Of a stretch of 64,000 nt of DNA, positions 56,159 through 63,056 are shown in pieces (within the stretch, counting starts at the first letter, position 1; every line of letters begins with the position of its first letter). Position numbers and translations under genes: made by a program. The notes beneath the pieces are model-generated. The model searched no databases. It was not told where the DNA came from and was given only the letters and a program-made list of their open reading frames with translations. The DNA lies in contig DXWV01000055.1 of the NCBI GenBank assembly GCA_019416685.1, forward strand, positions 124,001-188,000, given 5' to 3'. The stretch comes from Bacteroides sp. (GTDB taxonomy: Bacteria > Bacteroidota > Bacteroidia > Bacteroidales > Bacteroidaceae).

Positions 56159-56469
56159 TTTCTTTGACTATTAATTATAATAAGTACTGTATCCTAATTA
56201 AATGATAGTATCATTGAAACGCAGCAGATTATCACAAATTCACGCAAAGAATATCGTCTCTCAAGTAGTACAGCAAGCCTTCTAATTTGCGATAATCTGC
56301 GATCATTTACGTTTTAATAAAACGCTATCATAGTATGAATTAAATTTGAAGTATTACTTAAGTAATAATACTTAGTGCTTCGTTACATATATTATTATGT
56401 TCCATTACATATATTGTTATATCCCGTTACATATACTGTTAGGAAGGGTCCGCTCTGATGAGAAGAAAA
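56159..56469. other. Intergenic region with nested inverted repeat and 22-bp repeat array
   Basis: 311 bp. 56202-56331 is a nested inverted repeat: ATGATAG/CTATCAT outside and GCAGATTATCACAAATT against AATTTGCGATAATCTGC inside (17 bp, one mismatch). Next come a 16-bp palindrome TATTACTTAAGTAATA (56352-56367) and three 22-bp repeats (56381-56446). No CDS or clear TAnnTTTG box toward the DUF362 gene was found. Confidence 0.6.
56381..56446. repeat. Three tandem 22-bp repeats
   Basis: Units start at 56381, 56403 and 56425 with core RTTACATATAYTRTTA. Exact two-turn spacing is what a DNA-binding dimer or an AraC-type regulator would need. The core resembles the ~23-bp array at 14530-14622. Confidence 0.65.
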
Positions 56470-59304
56470 TCATTGTCTTATATCTTCGCAGTCTATCAAT
56501 TTCACTTCTTCTTTATCTGATATTCCTTTATCCACCTGCAAACTTTCTACCTCACCTCCTATCACATCATCCATCACTACAGCATAGCGTCCATCCGGTT
56601 GTTCGGCAGCAATACGACAATTCTTCAATAAGAAGCCCTTGACATGGCGTGCCCAAAATCCGAACGCCGGCTGTATCTTCAGGTCTCCTACATTATAGCG
56701 GCCTACTCCTATCTCCGGTGGATATGCTTTTGCATCTTCCGACGGATGGCCTCCCTTTACTTTCAAACTCACATCATGGAATTGCACATTATTGATGTAC
56801 CCCGTATGGTTCCCATCCGGCAGACGGAATGTCAACCCACCTTCCACAACATCCGAATCAGGCAGTTTAAATCCTGCAATAATAGGAGTCGCTTTACTTT
56901 GTGAACCGTCATAAGCTTTCCAACGGTCGCCACGAAATGAACTACCACCATAGACCTCTTCAATATCCACCCCACAGATAACAATATTCTCTACCTGCCC
57001 AATGTTAGAATTGGTTACAAGCAGTTCCTTACGTACCACTCCATTTTCAGTGAAAGTAAACGGAGCAACATCGGCTCCCAATACACGCCCACGATTGGAA
57101 ATAGAGATAAAGAAGGGGGCTCTCGTACGACGCATTACCGAACGGGAATGTATAGGACCTGTTTTACCGCTATTCAGATAAACATTCTTCACATGACCAC
57201 CATCATTGGTAGAAATAGAAAAACCCGCCTTATTAGCACCCAACACATAGATATTATCCACATACAGATCCTGAATATCATCTGCTGTTTCTGATCCTAT
57301 CTGAAAGAGATTACAGTTAGTATCTCCCACAATATTTCTCACCATGTAATGGCGTGCCGGACGAGTAAAGCCCAATGAACAATCCGAACCGAGTTTTACA
57401 ATATCATCCGAACTTACCTTAGAGTAGATATTTGTTACCGTCACATCATTGCATGCCATAAAATCATAAATATCGCGGGCATTCTTTGTACTATGCTTTG
57501 CAAAGTAAGTATCATGTACATGAATACCATCCGTACCTGTAGCCAACAACACAAAATGCCCTCCCTGATCAATGTGCAGCATTGTACTGTCACTATATAA
57601 CCTGTTATCTCCTTCTATATAATAAGGTATGTCCTTTTCTGGATCATACCACATATCTTTCTTTACATCCCATCCGCCAATCTCTACATTCGTACAAAGT
57701 TTTAAAGAAAACATTTTATCACTACGTTTCTCCGGAGAATTATTCATCACTTTATCCGAAGTCACAATATTACCATTACCGGTAATACGCCCCGTACCTA
57801 CAACTTTTACATTGTCAATTCGTTCTCCAAAGAACATGCAATTGCGAAAGAAAGTATGTCCTACATCTTGCTTCGTAAGATAATTTTCCGGGTCGGCATA
57901 AGGACGCGGGTCTGTGGGCGAGAGCCCTGAACGATAAGCACGATCACTAAACCAGGTTGCCTCGGGAGCATCGGCACCGGGCAATGCCTGTATCGTAGCA
58001 TCACTATCCAGATGCAACCACACATTACTTTGTAAATGGATAGTACGTACATTATAGGTTCCTTGGGTAAATCGAAGGATACCACCTCCCAAACGGCTCA
58101 TATTGATAATAGCCTCATTGATAGCTTCCGTATCATCAGCTACTCCATCTCCTTTTACACGATAATCTCTGATATCTTTTCGTCCGGTATAGAACCATAC
58201 AGTGTTGGATTCTCCTTTATTCCGCCCTCCTGTGACACGAAGTTTGAAAGCATACAGGCGATTCGGTTCCAATCCGTTCGCAGCTGTCTCACGACTATCA
58301 GGAGTTACTTCCGCCCGGGCTGTTGTCCATGTATTCCCACCGTCTGCTGATTGAAGCAGTTCTACGGAAGAAGCGTTGTGAGGGGGAGTCCAGGAAAAAG
58401 AGGCATACGTATATTCCTGTCCGGGACGATACGTAAAATCACGCAACGGAGTACGTACAAGATCAGCAACAGTGGTAATGCCTTCCAAATCTGCCACAGC
58501 AACAGGACTCTGCAATACTTCCGGCTTTGAAGTTGTATAAATAGCTTCAAAGCGATTTATTCCTTTACGCACCGGAGCTACTCCACGAAAGCAGATCCGC
58601 AGATCCGGACCATTTGAAGGTCGAAAATCAAGACCACTAAATACAATCACCGTTCCCCGCTCACCTTCATCCCGCAAGGCTACATTCCCCACTTTATTAT
58701 ATGAGTAGTGAGTGCCGGTACGCCCTATCGATTGTTTAGGCAGATCACGCAATAATACCTCCCCACGTCCTATCACGTTCACGGTTGTATTATCAAGTGT
58801 CACGACGATACCTGCCGGGACACGGATTTCTACCTTCACCATCGGACTTCGCTGTCCGGCCCGGAAATCAAGAAAAATGTTACCCGGCGCGTTTATTGTA
58901 GCCTGTTCGCGATGTAACAACAATTGTGCCGGAAGGGCAGCATTTCTTATTCCAATCATCCACCGCCGGGTGACTTTTCCCTGTGGAGAAACTAACTCCA
59001 TACGATCACCTTCCAAGGGCGTTCTATCTACCTTGATATTACCATGCATATCCGTCACCCGGCAAACTGCTTTTTCCGACTTGGAAAAGAGTTCTACTAA
59101 TTCAGTAACGGAAGGTAAAGTAGAAACCAGTCCCTCCCCCTCGGGAGTATCTACTGTATATCGGTACGTCGTTCCGGAAGATAATAATAAAGAATCTGCT
59201 TTCAAGACCCAGGGAGTAAGCCCGGAAGCTGCCTGTGCACTCATTCCCAGACAACATAAAGCAAACCAAAGCACAGGTGTTTTTCGTGTAATAGAATTCA
59301 TCAT
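56470..59304 (-). CDS. Large GH28-like pectic enzyme with N-terminal beta domains and Fn3
   Basis: 944 residues with a signal peptide. About 30-290 are beta domains of unknown type; about 300-375 is a fibronectin-III domain (ASFSWTPPHNASSVELLQ to NRLYAFKLRVTGG). From about 380 a right-handed beta-helix begins (YRVKGDGVADDTEAINEAIINMSRLGGGILRFTQGTYNV). Catalytic-site candidates are GTDGIHVHDTYF and SSDDIVKLGSDCS, where the DD pair is kept but GHG is not obvious. Likely a polygalacturonase or rhamnogalacturonan hydrolase. It has its own promoter (59353-59360) and is the first gene of the pectic enzyme cluster. Confidence 0.78.
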   Translation of the reverse strand: MMNSITRKTPVLWFALCCLGMSAQAASGLTPWVLKADSLLLSSGTTYRYTVDTPEGEGLVSTLPSVTELVELFSKSEKAVCRVTDMHGNIKVDRTPLEGDRMELVSPQGKVTRRWMIGIRNAALPAQLLLHREQATINAPGNIFLDFRAGQRSPMVKVEIRVPAGIVVTLDNTTVNVIGRGEVLLRDLPKQSIGRTGTHYSYNKVGNVALRDEGERGTVIVFSGLDFRPSNGPDLRICFRGVAPVRKGINRFEAIYTTSKPEVLQSPVAVADLEGITTVADLVRTPLRDFTYRPGQEYTYASFSWTPPHNASSVELLQSADGGNTWTTARAEVTPDSRETAANGLEPNRLYAFKLRVTGGRNKGESNTVWFYTGRKDIRDYRVKGDGVADDTEAINEAIINMSRLGGGILRFTQGTYNVRTIHLQSNVWLHLDSDATIQALPGADAPEATWFSDRAYRSGLSPTDPRPYADPENYLTKQDVGHTFFRNCMFFGERIDNVKVVGTGRITGNGNIVTSDKVMNNSPEKRSDKMFSLKLCTNVEIGGWDVKKDMWYDPEKDIPYYIEGDNRLYSDSTMLHIDQGGHFVLLATGTDGIHVHDTYFAKHSTKNARDIYDFMACNDVTVTNIYSKVSSDDIVKLGSDCSLGFTRPARHYMVRNIVGDTNCNLFQIGSETADDIQDLYVDNIYVLGANKAGFSISTNDGGHVKNVYLNSGKTGPIHSRSVMRRTRAPFFISISNRGRVLGADVAPFTFTENGVVRKELLVTNSNIGQVENIVICGVDIEEVYGGSSFRGDRWKAYDGSQSKATPIIAGFKLPDSDVVEGGLTFRLPDGNHTGYINNVQFHDVSLKVKGGHPSEDAKAYPPEIGVGRYNVGDLKIQPAFGFWARHVKGFLLKNCRIAAEQPDGRYAVVMDDVIGGEVESLQVDKGISDKEEVKLIDCEDIRQ

Positions 59305-59352
59305 TCAATCCTCTAAAATAGTTTTAATTCTCAATTAACTTTATCACAGCGG

Positions 59353-59360
59353 CAAAGCTA
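59353..59360 (-). promoter_or_regulatory. Promoter -7 box of the 944-residue GH28-like gene
   Basis: Minus-strand TAGCTTTG matches TAnnTTTG, 49 bp before the ATG at 59304, immediately after the terminator of the truncated LytTR gene. Confidence 0.5.
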
Positions 59361-59375
59361 ACGGAAAAAAGAAAA

Positions 59376-59404
59376 AAGCCTTTGCAGTGTTGTCGCAAAG
59401 GCTT
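59376..59404 (-). terminator. Intrinsic terminator of the LytTR gene remnant
   Basis: AAGCCTTTGC at 59376-59385 pairs perfectly with GCAAAGGCTT at 59395-59404. On the minus strand the hairpin is followed by TTTTTTCTTTTTT. It lies 33 bp past the LytTR stop codon at 59437. Confidence 0.88.
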
Positions 59405-59436
59405 TCAATTTTATATCATAAATGTAGAAACAAGAG

Positions 59437-59571
59437 TCAATAATTGAGCCAAACCTTAAATGAAGCTATCTTCTCCTTACTTACCAATATTTTGTCTTTG
59501 AATGGGGGAACGACCTCTACCACTACTTTGTTTTGAAAATAAGGCTCTATTTTACGGATAGCATTTATTTT
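59437..59571 (-). pseudogene. 3' remnant of a LytTR-type response regulator gene
   Basis: The minus strand encodes KINAIRKIEPYFQNKVVV, EVVPPFKDKILVSKEKIASF and KVWLNY, then TGA. This matches the end of Bacteroidetes LytTR DNA-binding domains (strand, IEPYF turn, ILVS.EK...FK.WL). Everything upstream of the LytTR domain's last 45 residues is missing; the frame stays open to about 59628 but no longer looks like LytTR (FSTKRSAGG). The terminator behind it is intact. I infer that the mobile element to the right cut this gene near 59571-59590; the 5' part should lie beyond the element's other end. Confidence 0.6.
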
Positions 59572-59582
59572 ACCCCCCGCAG

Positions 59583-59682
59583 AACGTTTTGTGCTGAAAG
59601 CTTGAGGGGTGAAAAATTGCCGAATCTGCTATATATCAATAAGATAAGGAGGAATAGACGAAAAAACGTTTTGTGCTGAAAG
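59583..59682. repeat. 18-bp direct repeat at the probable left end of the element
   Basis: AACGTTTTGTGCTGAAAG is found at 59583-59600 and 59665-59682, 82 bp apart, next to the point where LytTR similarity ends. Paired transposase-binding sites near an end are known for Mu-like phages; this is a possible case. Confidence 0.7.
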
Positions 59683-59805
59683 TTCTTCAATGGGTGAATG
59701 AAGGTTTATCTTCGGTAGTCTATTTAACCGGCGGCGGGCTTGTAGTAGTGATGGAGAGTTAAATATCGACCGGCGCAATGTTTGTTGTGTCTAAAAGATG
59801 AAGAA

Positions 59806-59841
59806 AAAGAGGTGTCTATTTTTTGATTTAGACGCCTCTTT
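59806..59841. terminator. Bidirectional intrinsic terminator
   Basis: AAAGAGGTGTCTA (59806-59818) pairs with TAGACGCCTCTTT (59829-59841) with one G-T pair; T-runs follow on both strands. It stops the small minus-strand gene at 59875 and shields the element end. Confidence 0.85.
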
Positions 59842-59874
59842 TTGTGATGGTAGATACTTGCTACTTTGAGAAGC

Positions 59875-60084
59875 TTATTTGCGCTCAGAGCGCACTAATT
59901 CGCCTATTTTGATGATAGCACGTTGTGTTTGGTAGACTGAATTCTCCTTCCATTTGGCATTTCTGAGAGTATTGTATTTTACCCCTATCTGTTCTGGCGT
60001 GAACACCGTATAAATGGCAGCTATTGAGCCAAAATAACGATCTATCTTTTCGAAGATCAAATGTACATGAATTATCTTCTCCAT
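59875..60084 (-). CDS. Small mobile-element protein of unknown function
   Basis: 69 residues: MEKIIHVHLIFEKIDRYFGSI, then AAIYTVFTPEQIGVKYNTL and RNAKWKENSVYQTQRAIIKIGELVRSERK. The layout (beta start, YFGSI, a short helix-turn, basic RAIIKIGELVR end) resembles small hypothetical proteins I have seen in Bacteroides phages and conjugative elements. It has a near-perfect promoter and its own terminator, so it is a real single-gene unit at the outer end of the element. It may be a small DNA-binding or regulatory protein. Confidence 0.65.
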   Translation of the reverse strand: MEKIIHVHLIFEKIDRYFGSIAAIYTVFTPEQIGVKYNTLRNAKWKENSVYQTQRAIIKIGELVRSERK

Positions 60085-60111
60085 ATTCTACTTATTGCAT
60101 ATATTTAATTG

Positions 60112-60142
60112 CAAAAATAGTGCATATACTTATTATTTGCAA
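60112..60142 (-). promoter_or_regulatory. Promoter of the 69-residue gene
   Basis: On the minus strand TTG (complement of 60140-60142), 20 bp, then TATTTTTG (60112-60119), an excellent Bacteroides promoter. AAAATAGTGCAT occurs at 60114-60125, overlapping the -7 box, and again at 60167-60178, so a repressor could bind here. Confidence 0.75.
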
Positions 60143-60484
60143 GTATTGTATAAGAAAGTACTTGATAAAATAGTGCATTCGGATGTATTATCTGCTTTGT
60201 TCGTGTCTATACTCTCATAAGTCTTAATTTTGTGTTAAATTTGAGTTTGGATATACACTTGGGTATACATTTGGATATACAGTGAAATTCTTGAAAAGCT
60301 ATGTATTTATAAGTTTGGATATACAAAACAGCGTCCTAACAGGTACGATTCAGAATAGCATAGGGTGTTTAAATTCTGCTAAAAGTACATATTTCTTCGG
60401 ATTGGGGGATACATACGGCACAGGGGTAATTAAAAGATAAACGATATTACTTGTTGACATACAGATATTTACACGGGATTTTGA
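60143..60484. other. Noncoding region with tandem 12-bp repeats
   Basis: About 340 bp lacking a supported gene. It contains the TTTGGATATACA array (60246-60325). The minus-strand ORF at 60350-60604 has poor protein character and overlaps a promoter and a tRNA-like sequence, so I do not accept it. Confidence 0.5.
60246..60325. repeat. Tandem 12-bp repeats TTTGGATATACA (three in a row plus one)
   Basis: TTTGGATATACA at 60246, CTTGGGTATACA at 60258, TTTGGATATACA at 60270, with exact 12-bp period, and a fourth perfect copy at 60314-60325. They look like iterons or clustered protein-binding sites rather than coding sequence, because the frames change across them. Confidence 0.75.
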
Positions 60485-60514
60485 TTGGATATTGAAAAGA
60501 AAAGTATATATTTG
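60485..60514 (+). promoter_or_regulatory. Promoter upstream of the tRNA-like sequence and the 60710 gene
   Basis: TTG at 60485-60487, 19 bp, TATATTTG at 60507-60514. A perfect 12-bp palindrome TGTCTTAAGACA (60518-60529) covers the expected start site, a good place for an operator. Confidence 0.7.
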
Positions 60515-60544
60515 TGGTGTCTTAAGACATAAGATGGTAATATT

Positions 60545-60601
60545 GGCGTGATTGTGTAGGGTAATGGTACAAAAGAACCGGTTCGAATCCGGATTGCGCT
60601 T
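60545..60601 (+). ncRNA. tRNA-like sequence lacking the anticodon arm
   Basis: GGCGTGA (60545-60551) can pair with TTGCGCT (60594-60600) using three G-U pairs as a 7-bp acceptor stem. TTGT...ACAA (60552-60572) forms a D-arm whose loop contains GGGTAATGGT. CCGG-TTCGAAT-CCGG (60578-60592) is a canonical T-arm with the invariant TTCGAAT loop. The spacing from T-arm to acceptor is exactly that of a tRNA, but the anticodon arm and variable loop are absent. It sits just inside a transcript. It may be a decayed tRNA gene, an old attachment site, or a functional tRNA mimic. Confidence 0.45.
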
Positions 60602-60709
60602 CAATGGATTAGGAGAACGGAGAAGTTCCTGCGTACGAGGAACAAAGAGTTATTTATTGTTGGTTTAGCTCCCGGTGATAGGGCCGGGAGCTTTAAAGCA
60701 AAGTCTAAA

Positions 60710-60979
60710 ATGAAAATAGAAATGTTTTTTCGATTAACACCGGAAGGAGAAGAACCAGGCAAATGGCAATATACCAGTGTAGAAGGACCGGTTCGTTTTA
60801 AGAAGTTCGCATGCAATTTAATCAATCAGCAAATGTGTGAACATTTACATAACTTCCTTTCTTCTGAAAGCTTTGAATACTTCGTTAAGAACGCAGAAGA
60901 TGTTTCAGCGAAACAGATAATGGGAGTTGCAAAAATATCTGACGTTCCTCTAAAGGAATTTGAGGTAGATGTGCATTGA
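60710..60979 (+). CDS. Small phage-type protein of unknown function
   Basis: 89 residues: MKIEMFFRLTPEGEEPGKWQ, a strand-rich start; NQQMCEHLHNFLSSESFEYFV, helical; KQIMGVAKISDVPLKEFEVDVH at the end. I do not recognise it. It is read from the promoter at 60485-60514, with a leader of nearly 190 bases containing the tRNA-like sequence. Its last 95 bases overlap the end of the convergent gene at 60885-61193; both frames look protein-like. Confidence 0.55.
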   Translation: MKIEMFFRLTPEGEEPGKWQYTSVEGPVRFKKFACNLINQQMCEHLHNFLSSESFEYFVKNAEDVSAKQIMGVAKISDVPLKEFEVDVH

Positions 60980-61193
60980 CAGTTTTATCGTCTGCATAGT
61001 ATTGAGTTAAGGTTACAGAATATTCTGTGCCTTGTTCGTGTTTTAGCTCCAGTTTAAGATGTATATTTGCATCAGGATATTTAAGCCTAATTTGCAAAAG
61101 CTTATTAGATAATTCTCTTTTCATGTCTACCAAGATAACCTGGGCTTTTTTGGGTAGCTCCATCTCGTAAAAATTAGCTTCAAAGTAAATCAT
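60885..61193 (-). CDS. Small phage-type protein in the repressor operon
   Basis: 102 residues: MIYFEANFYEMELPKKAQVI, LVDMKRELSNKLLQIRLKYP, DANIHLKLELKHEQGTEYSV, then TLTQYYADD. The first 75 residues have good alternation of strands and helices; the rest overlaps the convergent gene and may be poorly conserved. It lies 31 bp behind the 87-residue gene. No family recognised. A CAGAATATTCTG palindrome lies within it (61015-61028). Confidence 0.55.
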   Translation of the reverse strand: MIYFEANFYEMELPKKAQVILVDMKRELSNKLLQIRLKYPDANIHLKLELKHEQGTEYSVTLTQYYADDKTVNAHLPQIPLEERQIFLQLPLSVSLKHLLRS

Positions 61194-61224
61194 AGTTGTT
61201 TTTTTGATTAAATAATTTATAATT

Positions 61225-61488
61225 TCATTTCAATGCTTCTTCCATCATCCTGAGGACATCTTCGTAAGATTCCCGCACGTATAAACATAAGCAGGGGAAG
61301 TCGCCTTGTATATATGTAGTTTTTTCTTTGACTTCCCAATTTCCATCCTTATCTTTTTCACCCAATTCTGGATGGCTATCGAGTTCGCTATATCTATAGC
61401 GGAATCTTTCACTTACTTGAGTTATTGCACTAACCTTTATGGTGCATCTCCGTTCTAAGCTATCAGTTAATTCTATAAATCCTTTCAT
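61225..61488 (-). CDS. Small phage-type protein in the repressor operon
   Basis: 87 residues: MKGFIELTDSLERRCTIKVS, AITQVSERFRYRYSELDSHP, ending YVRESYEDVLRMMEEALK. It reads like a small beta-barrel start with a C-terminal helix, similar in shape to small proteins that carry a FIEL/I-V-ITQV opening in Bacteroides mobile elements. Function unknown. It begins 34 bp after the repressor stop, so it should be expressed in the lysogen together with the repressor. Confidence 0.6.
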   Translation of the reverse strand: MKGFIELTDSLERRCTIKVSAITQVSERFRYRYSELDSHPELGEKDKDGNWEVKEKTTYIQGDFPCLCLYVRESYEDVLRMMEEALK

Positions 61489-61522
61489 TGTATATTGTTG
61501 ACAAGTTTAATAAGCAGCACGA

Positions 61523-62080
61523 TTATACTTTCCCAGCCGACGATCTCTTTGAATCGGATGGCGGCTTCGCAGGCATGAAGTCTTCGCCATAGCCGCTCGA
61601 TGATTCCGAGGTAAAAGCTTCGGCGACTTTATCTATCATTGAATGAGAATCAGACTCTTTGTTCTGAGATTCTAATTGACGGATACGTTCTTCTAAGCAA
61701 CCTATTTGTTTTAATAAAACTTTGTTCTCTTCGTCCTTCTCTTTATATAACTGCTTATATATAGACTCCTCGGTAGGAGATACAGGCGGAGCATCCGGAT
61801 CATGTGCTAAATTGCTTTCTTCTGATCTATCACGAAGCATGGAACCTTCACCAGATAGTAGCCACTTTAAATCTATTATATCAGAATATTCTGATACCGA
61901 GAAGCGTCGGAAGAAATCATAGCTTGGTGCGGACTTCATATTCATAACATCATAAACTGTCTGGGCACGCTCATATCCAAGTTTTACAGCGAAACCATTG
62001 CGTGTGTCACCTGTATATTGCAGGATTTCTGCTATTCTTGCAGAAATTTCTGCATTTTTATTTTCTTTTTCTTTGTTCAT
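61523..62080 (-). CDS. Phage CI-like repressor (HTH)
   Basis: The frame is open from 62131, but the ATG at 62080 fits because the promoter of the opposite strand and an operator occupy the bases before it; this gives 185 residues. The N-terminal HTH region (IAEILQYTGDTRNGFAVKLGYERAQTVYDV) ends in IIDLKWLLSGEGSMLRD, a hallmark of Bacteroides phage repressors. A coiled coil (LYKEKDEENKVLLKQIGCLE) follows, then a polar tail. There is no S24 peptidase domain, so control by RecA-driven self-cleavage is unlikely. It is divergent from the antirepressor-like gene. Confidence 0.75.
   Translation of the reverse strand: MNKEKENKNAEISARIAEILQYTGDTRNGFAVKLGYERAQTVYDVMNMKSAPSYDFFRRFSVSEYSDIIDLKWLLSGEGSMLRDRSEESNLAHDPDAPPVSPTEESIYKQLYKEKDEENKVLLKQIGCLEERIRQLESQNKESDSHSMIDKVAEAFTSESSSGYGEDFMPAKPPSDSKRSSAGKV
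61879..61896. promoter_or_regulatory. 18-bp perfect palindrome inside the repressor gene
   Basis: TATCAGAATATTCTGATA contains the same CAGAATATTCTG core found at 62083 and 61016. It may be an auxiliary operator within the coding sequence. Confidence 0.5.
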
Positions 62081-62102
62081 ATCAGAATATTCTGTAAGTT
62101 TG
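62072..62102 (+). promoter_or_regulatory. Early lytic promoter with operator in the spacer
   Basis: TTTG (62072-62075), 19 bp, TAAGTTTG (62095-62102): a consensus Bacteroides promoter pointing at the antirepressor-like gene. The palindrome CAGAATATTCTG (62083-62094) fills the spacer up to the -7 box, so a bound repressor would block polymerase. Confidence 0.75.
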
Positions 62103-62128
62103 CAACGTGATATTCGTTTGCAAGCGTC

Positions 62129-62136
62129 CAAAGGTA
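62129..62136 (-). promoter_or_regulatory. Promoter -7 box of the repressor gene
   Basis: Minus-strand TACCTTTG, 48 bp before the ATG at 62080. The operator palindrome would lie downstream of this start, so the repressor may also limit its own transcription. Confidence 0.5.
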
Positions 62137-62163
62137 AGGATTAAACTCTAAATAATAATAAGT

Positions 62164-62691
62164 ATGGAAAAAGTTTTAGAACATGTTTCGGATAACCTAT
62201 CAGTAGAAATTATGCCGGATGAGAAGTTTGAGTTCTTGATGAGTACTAATGAAGCAGCTAAAGGCTTCGGAGTTTCAGGTAACACTATAAGACGCCATAA
62301 GATGGAATATATTGATGAACTGATTGAAGGAAAGCATTTCATTACGAGCGTTCAAAAAATGAACGCTGGGTGTAAATCAGGAGGTTATCTACAGAATAAG
62401 CAGGTTCTCTGGACCAAACGCGGCATCGTCCGCCTCGGCTTCTTCATCAAGAGCGAACGTGCGAAGTTATTCCGTGACTGGGCCGAGGACTTGGTAGTGA
62501 CTAAAATTGATGAAGCCTATCAGGTTCAAGCACAAGTGCAACAACTTTCCCTTTTCCCCGAACCGGCAAAGCGTAACCATAACAGACTGACGAAAGAACG
62601 ACTAATAGACATTCTTGCTGACGTTGCAAAAATCGAGGACAAGGATATCCGCTTGTCTCTAATTGATAAACTTACAAATATTAAAGCGTAA
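62164..62691 (+). CDS. Antirepressor-like DNA-binding protein
   Basis: 175 residues. MSTNEAAKGFGVSGNTIRRHK (about 26-46) is a helix-turn-helix; KQVLWTKRGIVRLGFFIKSERAKLFRDWAEDLV is the typical end of Bro-N/P22AR-type phage antirepressor domains. The C-terminus (LTKERLIDILADVAKIEDKDIR) is helical. In phages such proteins relieve repression or regulate early genes. It is the first plus-strand gene, divergent from the repressor, transcribed from the promoter at 62072-62102. Confidence 0.7.
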   Translation: MEKVLEHVSDNLSVEIMPDEKFEFLMSTNEAAKGFGVSGNTIRRHKMEYIDELIEGKHFITSVQKMNAGCKSGGYLQNKQVLWTKRGIVRLGFFIKSERAKLFRDWAEDLVVTKIDEAYQVQAQVQQLSLFPEPAKRNHNRLTKERLIDILADVAKIEDKDIRLSLIDKLTNIKA

Positions 62692-62694
62692 CTT

Positions 62695-62964
62695 ATGCAA
62701 AAGATTGACTGGGAATCAGCCCAAAAGAAAAACGAAGCTTATGCCTATCTGGCAAAAGTGTTTAAAGTGAAGAAGCCGGCAGTCAGCCTTGCCATGAGCT
62801 TTAAACGCAATAGCTTGAAAGCTGCCCAAATGAGAGACGTGGCAGTTCGTGAGCTTGGCGGGAAGTACTTAACCGACAAGGATGTTGAAATCAAGCCTAC
62901 CAAAGTGCTGGATGCTCATGGGAATGTGAAGGCGGTGATTATAGAGCCGAAAGTAACACTCTAA
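62695..62964 (+). CDS. Small HTH-like early protein
   Basis: 89 residues. YAYLAKVFKVKKPAVSLAMS near residues 16-35 fits a helix-turn-helix, followed by a basic helix and a strand-rich end (KAVIIEPKVTL). It starts 3 bp after the antirepressor-like gene. Its size and position recall Ner/Cro-type negative regulators of Mu-like phages, though no specific family can be named. Confidence 0.55.
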   Translation: MQKIDWESAQKKNEAYAYLAKVFKVKKPAVSLAMSFKRNSLKAAQMRDVAVRELGGKYLTDKDVEIKPTKVLDAHGNVKAVIIEPKVTL

Positions 62965-63056
62965 TATATTTGAACATGCAGCCAAATAACGAACTAAATA
63001 AAGTGTCCACTGGAGACGTTTTGCGAATAGCAACGCTTATCATGCAATTCGTCATA

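Noticed and set aside
59583..59628. Extension of the LytTR gene beyond 59571
   Set aside because: The frame remains open but the residues (FSTKRSAGG) do not fit a LytTR domain, and an 18-bp repeat of this DNA lies in the element; I treat it as element sequence.
60246..60325. CRISPR or coding tandem repeat
   Set aside because: The unit is only 12 bp without spacers, and no long reading frame uses it.
60545..60601. A complete functional tRNA gene
   Set aside because: The anticodon arm and variable loop are missing, so it cannot be a decoding tRNA; it is reported as tRNA-like only.
60350..60604. 84-residue minus-strand ORF
   Set aside because: It spans a promoter, a palindrome and a tRNA-like sequence and has no protein-like pattern.
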